NCBI GenBank assembly: GCA_023410595.1 | Contig: JAEYPO010000025.1 | Span: 1-64,000, forward strand | Source: Bacillota bacterium | GTDB taxonomy: Bacteria; Bacillota; Clostridia; Christensenellales; SZUA-584 | Direction of reading: 5' to 3' | DNA length: 64,000 nucleotides | In this document: in pieces, positions 33,745 to 42,265 of the stretch | How the letters are laid out: each line of letters opens with the position of its first letter | How positions within the stretch are numbered: position 1 is the first letter of the stretch | Notes under the pieces: model-generated | What the model was told of the DNA's origin: nothing | The model's database searches: none | What the model saw: the letters and a program-made list of their open reading frames with translations, nothing else | Position numbers and translations under genes: made by a program

Positions 33745-36240
33745 ATGTATATTCTGCAGACGCTGTTTGAAATAACCGTATACTCCGCCATAGTTTTTAT
33801 CGCGATAACGCTGCTTAAAAAGATATTAGGCAACCGGATGTCGCCAAGGCTGCATTACGTCGTCTGGGCGCTGCTTATCATGCGGCTAATGCTGCCGGTC
33901 ACTATAGACAGCGGGCTTAAGCTGTTTGCCATACCTTTGCCCGCACAGTCACAGCCGCAAAAACAAAGCGCCGCTGAAGCAGAAATTTACGGAAATATGG
34001 AACAAATTGATAGTGCTGATGCGTCTAATACTCAAGGCGCTATATACTTACCGCCCGCCAATGCGGACACAGACAGCCTGAAACCGGCAACGCAGGCCGC
34101 TTCAAATAAAGCCGCGCCCGTTTGGAACGCTGGTGATATACTGGCCGCCGTATGGCTTGCAGGAGTGGGGGCCTCGCTTATATACTTAGCGTTTTCTTAT
34201 GCCTTCCTCCGTACGCGTATCAAGCGAGCCGCTGCCCCGGCAAAGGGGCGCTTGCTCAAGTTGTTTGAGCAGTGTAATCGGGAGATGGATATAAGAGGGG
34301 ATATAAGAGTTCTGAGCATGGAAGGTATCGGCACGCCCGCGCTGTTTATTCCTTCAACCGTGCTCATACCAGCAAAAATGCTTTTAGCGGCGGACGATGA
34401 GCAGATAACGTACGCGCTGCGGCACGAGCTTACGCATTACAGGCGCAAAGACCATATAGTCAGTACGCTGCTTGTTCTGCTGCAGGTGGTATATTGGTTC
34501 AACCCGTTTGTATGGCTGGCGTTTAAACAGATAAGGCTGGACGTTGAAGTCGCCTGCGACAGCAGCGTAGTGAAGTCTATGGGCAGCGCCGAGAGATGCA
34601 GATATGCGAGTATGATCGTTTCGCTGTCAGCCGTAACAAAACACAGGCAGTTTGCGCTGGGCATGGCGAGGGGAAACACAAAGAAGGCGGCTGAGAAAAG
34701 GGTGCGGGGTATATTCACGCCCAATAAAAGCCGCGGCAGCGCAATGCTTGTCACGGCCGTTCTGGCGATACTGCTTTTTGTAACGTGTTTTACGACCGCA
34801 TGTCAGCCGACGCCAGAAGCACCGGTTGTGGTCAACAAAGCAGAGGGTGTAATGGAGCAGGTCGTTAAGCAGACGGAAATGCCTGAAGAAGAATACAACG
34901 TTCCGACTGTATGGAAGGATACTCTTCAAAAGGAAGGCAGCAAGCTTATCATAGATGTAGACGCAGCGGTCTCGGCTCCGGACGTCGGCGCCTACCCCAT
35001 AATGAAGATATCCCCCGGCAGGTTTACTCAGGAGCAGGCCGATCGCATGGTACAGGTGCTTTTTAAGGGAAAGACGGTTTACGGCTCCTCCCGCCCCTTA
35101 ACCAAATCCGAGCTTGAAGATCGGCTCGTTCAAGTGAAAGCCGACCTTGAAGGCAAGAAAAAGGACCCGGAGTATGTAGATAACAGTATAGAGGACTTGG
35201 AAAATGAAATAAAACTGCTGGAAGATCAAATTCGGTCTGCGCCCGAGACTGTAAGCGATGAAGCTGGGTCTACGTTACTGCAGGAAAACGAGTACGGCGA
35301 AATAAGGCTGAATCTGAAAGCCGATCTCGGTAAGAAAGAAAACGCAACGCTCTGGCTGATGAATCAGGGAAACGGCGTAATAGGCTCGATGCAGTGCTTT
35401 GCACAGTTTATTAACACGGATTCCGGCGGACCGTTCCAACGGTTCGATGAATGGCATATTTCCGGAGACAAGCCGACAGCGCTGAAGATTTCGAGGGAGG
35501 AAGCGGTCGCGCAGGCAGAACAATTGCTTAGTGATCTTGGTGTGACGGACATGGATATCGCAGCCATATCTCCGGGCATTATCGGAGGCTCGGAGGGCGA
35601 CGACGTAAGTGCCAACCCGCAATGCTATATCATCTGTTTCACGCGTACAGTAGGGGGCGTACCTACGACTCTTACCAGAACAACCGGAACCGGTATTACG
35701 GCGAATCCTGAAGAAATAAAGAATGGAGATTATCCGCCCGATTTCAGGCCGCCCTGGGATTATGAAAGAATAACGGTTTGCGTGGACGACTCTGGCATCG
35801 CGGAATTCGACTGGAATGCCCCCGTCGATCTGCTTGAAAGCATTACGGACGATGCAGCCCTCATACCGTTTGAACAGCTGCAAAAATCGTTTGAACAGCA
35901 GATATTTAACAAATATGCATACATAGAAGATTATGAAGGGCTCTTAAGCCAGACGTATCACGTTAAGGATATAAATCTTGGCCTTACTCGCGTCGCTTCC
36001 AAAGACAATTTGGACGAATATATTCTTATACCGGTATGGAATTTCTTCGGTTCAATTCAGGACAGCTACGATATTGACGTCATTATGGAGCAGTTTAGCG
36101 GGCAGGACGCGGAGACGCTCGAAGAAGTAAGGAAATACTATGAAGAAATGAACAACAGCGAGATATCTCAGCCCTATGACAGCTTCATCACTCTGAGCGC
36201 AATCGACGGTTCGGTTATCGACCTGAACCTCGGGTATTGA
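33745..36240 (+). CDS. M56-family BlaR1-like protease fused to a CQPTPE sensor domain
   Basis: 831 residues. N-terminal half is a BlaR1/MecR1 membrane protease: spans at about 2-24, 36-54 and 131-153, zinc motif HELTH at 227-231, and VEVACDS further on supplying the third ligand. The last span (about 332-352) ends in TACQPTPE with C353, so the extracellular part, residues 353-831, is a full copy of the array domain (IDVDAAVSAPDVGAYPI, coiled coil ending RSAPET, TRTVGGVP, IPVWNFFG, SAIDGSVIDLNLGY) instead of a penicillin-binding domain. It probably senses the ligand of the array and relieves BlaI repression. AAGGAG site within blaI. Confidence 0.9.
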   Translation: MYILQTLFEITVYSAIVFIAITLLKKILGNRMSPRLHYVVWALLIMRLMLPVTIDSGLKLFAIPLPAQSQPQKQSAAEAEIYGNMEQIDSADASNTQGAIYLPPANADTDSLKPATQAASNKAAPVWNAGDILAAVWLAGVGASLIYLAFSYAFLRTRIKRAAAPAKGRLLKLFEQCNREMDIRGDIRVLSMEGIGTPALFIPSTVLIPAKMLLAADDEQITYALRHELTHYRRKDHIVSTLLVLLQVVYWFNPFVWLAFKQIRLDVEVACDSSVVKSMGSAERCRYASMIVSLSAVTKHRQFALGMARGNTKKAAEKRVRGIFTPNKSRGSAMLVTAVLAILLFVTCFTTACQPTPEAPVVVNKAEGVMEQVVKQTEMPEEEYNVPTVWKDTLQKEGSKLIIDVDAAVSAPDVGAYPIMKISPGRFTQEQADRMVQVLFKGKTVYGSSRPLTKSELEDRLVQVKADLEGKKKDPEYVDNSIEDLENEIKLLEDQIRSAPETVSDEAGSTLLQENEYGEIRLNLKADLGKKENATLWLMNQGNGVIGSMQCFAQFINTDSGGPFQRFDEWHISGDKPTALKISREEAVAQAEQLLSDLGVTDMDIAAISPGIIGGSEGDDVSANPQCYIICFTRTVGGVPTTLTRTTGTGITANPEEIKNGDYPPDFRPPWDYERITVCVDDSGIAEFDWNAPVDLLESITDDAALIPFEQLQKSFEQQIFNKYAYIEDYEGLLSQTYHVKDINLGLTRVASKDNLDEYILIPVWNFFGSIQDSYDIDVIMEQFSGQDAETLEEVRKYYEEMNNSEISQPYDSFITLSAIDGSVIDLNLGY

Positions 36241-36593
36241 GAACTGACATGCCCTTTATTGTATGGTGGTGGAATCATTCAAAAGGAAGGGTAATAATGA
36301 AGCTTATTTATAATCGATTATCATATGTCAGTTATACTTTCTTAAATATCGCGTAAATCACTGTTTTAAAGCGCGATACCGCGTCGCTATTGACGTTTTA
36401 GTCAGTAAGAATTGGAACATAAAATAATTTTTACAATATGTTTAAGTATTTTCGGGTAAAATGTGTTAATATGGTAAATAAGTCTGCGGCTAACACCGCT
36501 CTAAAAACTGAATACGGTATGCCATAGCGGCTCCATAGATTACATAGCTCCTGATGGATGGTGGTGGAATCATTCAAAAATGTGAGGGCAAAA
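36241..36593. other. Leader with a 22-base direct repeat before the amidase gene
   Basis: A 22-base string beginning ATGGTGGTGGAATCATTC occurs exactly at 36263-36284 and again at 36558-36579, 295 bases apart. The first copy is followed by GGAAGGG and a 19-codon frame (36297-36356); the second by GAGGG and the amidase start. AT-rich sequence between the repeats could hold a promoter, but none is clear. The stretch looks like a duplicated leader around a 273-base insertion. Confidence 0.55.
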
Positions 36594-37439
36594 ATGGACC
36601 ATCCAAACGCAAGAAAGCCGCGTCGGCGCGGATACCGGCTGAACAAAAAGAAATTTGCAGGCATGCTGCTTGCGCTTGGCTTCATAATAGCCACTGCCGT
36701 GGTAGTGGTGAAGGTATATGATGAAGCCGCCGCTGAATTTGCCGGGACTAAGGGAAAAGGGGATGTTGGCGCGATGGCCGTCGGGTCGGGCGTTCCGCAG
36801 AAGACGGATAACGCCGCCGCAAGCAAGCCTGCGGCACCGGAGGTGACGGCGAAGGATGACGGAGACGGTAAACTCCTTGTCGTCGTCGATCCGGGACATG
36901 GCGGCTTTGACCCGGGCACCTCGGGCGTAAGCGGCACGCGTGAATCGGAACTGAACCTTGAGGTCGCGAAGTGCTTGAAAGATGAGCTTGAGAACAGGGG
37001 CGCTAAGGTCATAATTACGCGGGAGAGCGACGACGACGGGCTCGGGAATACGCAGCAGGAAAGTTTAAAGGAGCGAAGAAGGATAATACAGCAAAGCGAC
37101 GCTGGTTTGGTTATCAGCATACACATGAACTCGTTCGAAGACCCTGATGTTTCCGGCCCGCTGGTGCTGTTCGGGCCGGGCTCGCAGCAGGGTAAGGAGT
37201 TTGCCGACATCGTGCAGCAGAGCCTTAACGACGCGCTTGAAGCGGACGGTACGGCGCGTTCGCAGGATCTCGTCGTGGTGAAAAGTACAGACGAGCCTTC
37301 GATACTTGTTGAATGCGGATATGTCACGAATCCGAAAGAGGAGAAAAACTTAAAGAAGCCGGAATACCAGGACAAAATCGTCAAGGCGATATGCGACGGA
37401 GTGGACGATTATCTGGGAAAAGGCTCTGGCAGTAAATAA
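36594..37439 (+). CDS. N-acetylmuramoyl-L-alanine amidase (Amidase_3), membrane-anchored
   Basis: Zinc amidase cleaving the bond between N-acetylmuramic acid and L-alanine in peptidoglycan. 281 residues: basic N-terminus, one signal-anchor span at about 23-43, a linker, then the catalytic domain with zinc ligands in DPGHGGFDPG, ESELNLEVA and SIHMNSF, and the catalytic glutamate in ILVECGYVTN. The size and single anchor resemble CwlD-type amidases, but a sporulation role is not shown by the sequence. ATG 36594 follows GAGGG; the open frame extends to 36558 without a site. Confidence 0.9.
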   Translation: MDHPNARKPRRRGYRLNKKKFAGMLLALGFIIATAVVVVKVYDEAAAEFAGTKGKGDVGAMAVGSGVPQKTDNAAASKPAAPEVTAKDDGDGKLLVVVDPGHGGFDPGTSGVSGTRESELNLEVAKCLKDELENRGAKVIITRESDDDGLGNTQQESLKERRRIIQQSDAGLVISIHMNSFEDPDVSGPLVLFGPGSQQGKEFADIVQQSLNDALEADGTARSQDLVVVKSTDEPSILVECGYVTNPKEEKNLKKPEYQDKIVKAICDGVDDYLGKGSGSK

Positions 37440-37461
37440 TGTTGCAGGTATTTGAAGCAAT

Positions 37462-38244
37462 ATGAAAGACAGAAACGTTAAAATTCGTACGGCGTCATCA
37501 GACATAAAACGCGCGTTTACAGGGCGTGGCTTTATTGTAGGCCTTTTCGGTATGGTCATAGTAGTCATACTATCGTCGCTCGAAGACATAATCAACGTGG
37601 CGCGCAGCACTGAGCCGCTGGCAAACGGATATCATGCCGAGTTTGTAAAGACGGCCCTCTCCTCCGCCTGGGTGACGCTTGCTATTCCCATACTGTGCGC
37701 GCTGCCGTTTACGTCTGCGTTCGTGGACGACATGAAGAGCGGCTTTATTAAGCAGTATCTGCACCGTACGGGGTACAAACAGTATATCAGGTCAAAGCTT
37801 CTGGCATGCGGGCTTTCGGGCGGGTCGGTGCTGTTCCTTGGCATACTTATTTCCTATGCGTTGTCATATCTCGTATTCACGCCGATGGAGCTGGCGCTCG
37901 TAAAAGGACAGGCAACGCAGCCGTATCTTGCGCAGATATTAATGATAGCGGCGACGCTGTTCTTATCGGGCGCGTTCTGGTCACTGGTGGGTTTTACGAT
38001 GTCCGCTCTCACAATGAACCGCTATATGGCGTACGCGTCACCGTTCATACTCTATTACGTACTCATTATACTGCACGAGAGATACTTTGAAAACTTATAC
38101 GTGCTTTATCCAAGAGAGTGGCTGTTCCCCTCCGAATGGTGGGTTATGGGCAGCTTCGGCGTAATACTGCTGCTTGCGGAACTGACGGCGGTAGTAAGCC
38201 TGGCGTTCGCGGTTACCGCGAGAAGGAGGCTTGCGAATGTCTAG
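37462..38244 (+). CDS. ABC-2-type transporter permease
   Basis: 260-residue membrane protein with about six spans, the first at about 22-40 (RGFIVGLFGMVIVVILSSLE) and the rest after residue 65. First of two permeases followed by one ATP-binding protein, the layout of ABC-2 exporters such as those for peptides or antibiotics. It begins 22 bases after the amidase gene. The substrate cannot be assigned. A GTATTTGAAG region gives only a weak ribosome binding site. Confidence 0.7.
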   Translation: MKDRNVKIRTASSDIKRAFTGRGFIVGLFGMVIVVILSSLEDIINVARSTEPLANGYHAEFVKTALSSAWVTLAIPILCALPFTSAFVDDMKSGFIKQYLHRTGYKQYIRSKLLACGLSGGSVLFLGILISYALSYLVFTPMELALVKGQATQPYLAQILMIAATLFLSGAFWSLVGFTMSALTMNRYMAYASPFILYYVLIILHERYFENLYVLYPREWLFPSEWWVMGSFGVILLLAELTAVVSLAFAVTARRRLANV

Positions 38245-39136
38245 ACTGAGGCAGGTTTGTTCCGTAACTGCATATAACTTCAGGCAATGGCGCGCAAATC
38301 CGCGCGTAATAATCACGTTCGCTTTAGCGTTCATACTGTGCTTTTTGCTCTCCGATAAGGCGGTGCGCTTCGCGAAGGAATACGAAACGACGATGCAGAT
38401 AGTTGAGGCGTTCGTCTGGACTTTCGGGGACAGCAACTCCATACTGTTGTCGTCGCTGCTGCTCGTGCTGCTGTTCGCGGACATGCCGTTCCTCTCCGCG
38501 GGTACGCCGTATTACCTCATGCGCATAAACAGAAAGACATGGCTTGCGGGGCAGGCGCTTTATATCACGCTCGCCACCGGCATATATATGGTGTTCATAC
38601 TTACTTCCACGTCGCTCGTATGCATGAGCAATTCATTCATAGGCAACATGTGGAGCGAAACAGCCGCGATACTCGGCTATTCCGGGGCGGGCAAGGCTGT
38701 GGCGCTGCCAGCGCTTGTAAAGACGCTCGAGATGAGCACGCCATACGAGTGCATGGCGACTATATTCCTGCTTATGCTGCTGTATACGCTGCTCATGTCG
38801 TTTATCATGCTTACGTTCAACATACGAAAAGGACAGCTTGCGGGCGTTATAAGCGTTTTCGTATTCAGCCTGTTCGGGTTCCTGCTCAATCCTAATCTTT
38901 TAAAGACGATGTTCCAGCTGCCCGACGAGCTTGTTTATAAGGCGAACGTAGCCGTGGGATGGCTATCGCCATTAAATCAGGCGACCTATCACATGCATAA
39001 TTTCGGGTACGACCTGCTGCCGCGGCTCTGGCAGACGTACGTCATATTCGGCGTGCTCATAGCGCTGTGCTTCTTTTTCGCGCTGCGCGCTGTGCGCAGG
39101 TATAATTTCAACTTTACAGGAACGGAGAATGTGTAA
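38237..39136 (+). CDS. ABC transporter permease
   Basis: 299-residue membrane protein with about six spans, including IITFALAFILCFLLSDKAV early and FGVLIALCFFFALRAV near the C-terminus. ATG 38237 follows GGAGG by seven bases and overlaps the stop of the preceding permease; its own stop overlaps the ATPase start by one base. The two permeases differ in sequence and probably form a heterodimer. Substrate unknown. Confidence 0.7.
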   Translation: MSRLRQVCSVTAYNFRQWRANPRVIITFALAFILCFLLSDKAVRFAKEYETTMQIVEAFVWTFGDSNSILLSSLLLVLLFADMPFLSAGTPYYLMRINRKTWLAGQALYITLATGIYMVFILTSTSLVCMSNSFIGNMWSETAAILGYSGAGKAVALPALVKTLEMSTPYECMATIFLLMLLYTLLMSFIMLTFNIRKGQLAGVISVFVFSLFGFLLNPNLLKTMFQLPDELVYKANVAVGWLSPLNQATYHMHNFGYDLLPRLWQTYVIFGVLIALCFFFALRAVRRYNFNFTGTENV

Positions 39137-39777
39137 TGGACATAGCCATCAGCGTTCAGAACGTGACAAAGCGGTTCGGGGAGGAAACGGTACTTAATAA
39201 CGTTACCCACGAATTCGAGGAAGGCAGGATACACGGCATAGTCGGCAACAACGGCAGCGGAAAAACGGTGTTGATGAAATGCATATGCGGCTTCCTGATT
39301 CCCACGAGCGGCAAAATATTCGTTAATTACAAGCAGGTGGGCAAAGATTGTGACTTCCCCGAAGACATAGGCATAATAATCGAAACGCCGGGTTTCCTGC
39401 CGGGGCTTAACGGCATGAAGAACCTTCAGATACTCGCCTCGCTTTGCAGGAAGATAAACGACGATACGATACGCACCACCATAAAGCGCGTGGGGCTCGA
39501 CCCCTCCATGAAGAAGCCGGTGGGCAAGTATTCGCTCGGCATGCGCCAGCGCCTCGGCATTGCGCAGGCAATAATGGAAAATCCGTCGATAATGGTGCTT
39601 GACGAACCGCTCAACGGCCTTGATAAAAGCGGCGTCGCAGAGATGCGCAGCCTTATAAAATCGCTGCGCGACCAGGGAAAGACTATGCTGCTCGCGAGTC
39701 ACAACCAGGCGGATATCGACGAGCTTTGCGATACTGTCTGCGAAATGGACGGCGGCATACTGACAGTTGTCAAATAG
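39136..39777 (+). CDS. ABC transporter ATP-binding protein
   Basis: 213-residue nucleotide-binding domain with all motifs: Walker A GNNGSGKT, Q-loop region, signature YSLGMRQRLGIAQ, Walker B IMVLDEPLNGLD and H-loop ASHN. The signature variant SLGM is common in ABC-2 exporters. It serves the two permeases upstream. A dimer with itself is likely, as no second ATPase adjoins this set. Confidence 0.92.
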   Translation: MDIAISVQNVTKRFGEETVLNNVTHEFEEGRIHGIVGNNGSGKTVLMKCICGFLIPTSGKIFVNYKQVGKDCDFPEDIGIIIETPGFLPGLNGMKNLQILASLCRKINDDTIRTTIKRVGLDPSMKKPVGKYSLGMRQRLGIAQAIMENPSIMVLDEPLNGLDKSGVAEMRSLIKSLRDQGKTMLLASHNQADIDELCDTVCEMDGGILTVVK

Positions 39778-39793
39778 CAAAGGAGGAAGCGGC

Positions 39794-41548
39794 GTGGATA
39801 TAGACTTCAGACAGGATACTAAACAAAGCGGTAAAAAGAAATATAAGATAATACTAATAGTATCGGCGTGCGTGCTCGTTGCGGCGGTGGCGGTCGCGGC
39901 CGTATTGCTGCTGGGGGGCCAGGGCAACACCGAGCGCATTATAGACTTCGGCACGGCTGTAAAGGGCGTGTCCATAAACGGCATAGACGTATCGGGCAAG
40001 ACAAAGGACGAGACGCTTTCGGCCACGGCGGATGTGGAAGCGGGCATGCTGGGCAAAGTGAAGTTTTCGCTGGATGTTAACGGCGAAGTGCATGATTTCA
40101 GCGCGGAAGACTTCAGCGTAGGCACCGATTATATGGATATAGTTTCACAGTCGGCGAGCTACGGACACCGCGGCACTTTTGAGCAGCGTCTTGAAGCCTT
40201 CAAAAAAGCGGCGGCGGAAGGCGTGAACTTTACCGTAAGTCTTGTCGTTGACAGGGACAAGCTTTCGGCCGATCTTGCCGAACTTAAAACAGTGCTAGAC
40301 AAAGAACCAAAGGACGCGGGCTTGGAGTTTATGCCGTGGGGGTATACGGAGGACGCAAACGGCGTCGCGACGGCATACCAACCGGATGTCAAAAAAATAG
40401 TCGATGAGCTTGCGCACGGCAGGGAATACGACCGCCCCGAGCTTATGCGCATACCGCAGGAGCAAATGCCTATAATGCTCCGGTACAAGTTCTATAACGA
40501 CGACGACGAATACGCAAAGGATTATATACCGCCGGACGCGAGTATAGCGCGGTTCTTTTATACGCCCGACCAGACGGGGCTAAAAGCGGACACTGCGGCC
40601 GTAATGGATGAGATAATATCGCAGGTGGAGAGCGTGGAGTTTTCCGCTATAACCGTGCCTGTTGAGGTCACCGAGCCGGGGCTCAAACTCGACGGCATAA
40701 AGGCCAACACGCAGCTTATTGCGTCGTGGTCGTCGAGCTACGGTGGAAGTCATTATGGCACCGGCAGGAACTGGAACGTGGCCAGGATGTCGGCGTTTAT
40801 CAACGGTAATGTGATACAGCCGGGGCAGAAGTTTTCCGTAAACGACACTGCCGGGCCGAGGAACGATTCCACCGCAAAGACGGTCGGCTGGAAAAAAGCG
40901 TCGGGCATAGAAAACGGAGGGTATTCTCCGCAGGTGGGAGGCGGCGTCTGCCAGCTCGGCAGCACGACATTCAACGCCGCTATACGCTCGGGGCTTAAGA
41001 TAGCCGAATGGAACCACCACTCCATACCGTCCGACTACGTACCGCTGGGATTGGACGCTACTCTTAATACAAAGCCCAGCCTCGACCTGGTGCTGGAGAA
41101 CACGGGAACGCTGCCTTATTATATAGTCTCCTATGTTAACCCTAAGGACAGGAACGTTACTGTGGAGGTTTACGGCCCGCCGCTTATAGACCCCGACCAT
41201 CCCGAATGGGGCAATGTGATATACGACTATACTTTTAATGACCTGGGGCGCTACGGCTCTCCGGGCAATAAAACACACACCGTCGAAGTGCCGACAGAAG
41301 CGCCCGACGGCACTATAGTAGACGCGGCGAACCCGACGTATTCATACGCGAAAGGCAGAAGGGGCACGAAGGTCCGTACATACAGGCATATATATTCTCT
41401 GGACGGGAAAGAACTTTGCGACCCGATAGAGTTTCAGAATTACGCATATCCTGTGATAGACAGCGTCACGTATGTATACGCGCCGCCCGCGCCGCCTGCG
41501 CCGCCCGTAGACCCGGGGACTCCTCCCGCGGAGCCGCCTGCGGCGTGA
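39794..41548 (+). CDS. VanW-family protein with peptidoglycan-binding-like domain
   Basis: 584 residues, secreted or membrane-anchored by one N-terminal span (about 16-37). The extracellular region holds one or two PG_binding_4-like repeats (GVSINGIDVSGKTKDET marks the first) and the VanW domain at about 310-450, with FSVNDTAGPRN, GGGVCQLGSTTFNAA and EWNHHSIPSDYVP. A proline-rich tail (PPAPPAPPVDPG) ends it. VanW proteins occur in some vancomycin-resistance clusters and widely in Clostridia; their role is not established. GTG 39794 follows AGGAGGA; upstream codons overlap the ATPase gene. Confidence 0.88.
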   Translation: MDIDFRQDTKQSGKKKYKIILIVSACVLVAAVAVAAVLLLGGQGNTERIIDFGTAVKGVSINGIDVSGKTKDETLSATADVEAGMLGKVKFSLDVNGEVHDFSAEDFSVGTDYMDIVSQSASYGHRGTFEQRLEAFKKAAAEGVNFTVSLVVDRDKLSADLAELKTVLDKEPKDAGLEFMPWGYTEDANGVATAYQPDVKKIVDELAHGREYDRPELMRIPQEQMPIMLRYKFYNDDDEYAKDYIPPDASIARFFYTPDQTGLKADTAAVMDEIISQVESVEFSAITVPVEVTEPGLKLDGIKANTQLIASWSSSYGGSHYGTGRNWNVARMSAFINGNVIQPGQKFSVNDTAGPRNDSTAKTVGWKKASGIENGGYSPQVGGGVCQLGSTTFNAAIRSGLKIAEWNHHSIPSDYVPLGLDATLNTKPSLDLVLENTGTLPYYIVSYVNPKDRNVTVEVYGPPLIDPDHPEWGNVIYDYTFNDLGRYGSPGNKTHTVEVPTEAPDGTIVDAANPTYSYAKGRRGTKVRTYRHIYSLDGKELCDPIEFQNYAYPVIDSVTYVYAPPAPPAPPVDPGTPPAEPPAA

Positions 41549-41593
41549 CGGAGGCAATGCCTGCAATAATCCCAAAGAGGCTATGATCAACGA

Positions 41594-42265
41594 ATGAGTG
41601 AAGTAATAAGGCTGGAGAACGTCGTTAAGATGTATCCCGGCGCAAGGCGCGCCGTAAACGATATTACGCTGAGCATAAACGAGAATCAGCGTGTTATTAT
41701 ACGCGGCCCCGCGGGCAGCGGCAAAAGTACGCTGATGAAGCTTATCGGCGGTATGCAGGCCCCGAGCTCCGGCAGCGTCACGGTGATGGGTAAAGCGCTG
41801 CATGACATGGATGGGGACGCTGCCGCGCGCTTCCGTAACAAGTATATAGGCGTCGTGCCCCAAAGCCCTTCATTGTTTGAGGGGCTTACGGTACTCGAAA
41901 ATGTGGAGCTGCCGCTTGCCGCAAGGGGAACGGCGCCGACGCCGCGCAGGAAAGCCGCGCTCGAGCAGCTTAAAACTATGGGTATAACGCATATATCATA
42001 CGCTTACCCTTCACAGCTATCCGCGCTTGAGGCGCAGATAGCGTCTGTCGCCAAGGCGCTGGTAACGCAGCCAAAAATACTGCTGCTGAACGATATACTC
42101 GCCTCGCTGTCCGAAAGGGAAACCGAACAGTTTTCGGGCACGATGCATGCTGTCTGGGAATACGGGTGCTACACGGCGCTCTATTTCACCGGCACGGCCC
42201 CGGCCTTGGACGCGGAGAGGCTGATAACGTTAAGCCATGGAAAAATTCAGGAGGACATTCAATGA
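41594..42265 (+). CDS. ABC ATPase-like protein with degenerate catalytic motifs
   Basis: 223 residues, related to LolD/MacB-type ATPases paired with FtsX-like permeases. Walker A (GPAGSGKST) and the Q-loop (VVPQSPSLF) are intact, but the signature reads LSALEAQ instead of LSGGQ, the Walker B end reads ILLLNDI instead of LLLDEP, and the H-loop histidine is replaced in LYFTGTA. It may bind ATP but hydrolyse poorly, or work as a regulatory subunit. The gene starts a three-gene set with the CARDB-like protein and the permease; it overlaps the next gene by four bases. Confidence 0.8.
   Translation: MSEVIRLENVVKMYPGARRAVNDITLSINENQRVIIRGPAGSGKSTLMKLIGGMQAPSSGSVTVMGKALHDMDGDAAARFRNKYIGVVPQSPSLFEGLTVLENVELPLAARGTAPTPRRKAALEQLKTMGITHISYAYPSQLSALEAQIASVAKALVTQPKILLLNDILASLSERETEQFSGTMHAVWEYGCYTALYFTGTAPALDAERLITLSHGKIQEDIQ

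Noticed and set aside
33745..36240. Beta-lactam resistance regulation
   Set aside because: The protease pair looks like BlaI/BlaR1, but there is no penicillin-binding sensor and no beta-lactamase gene in the window.
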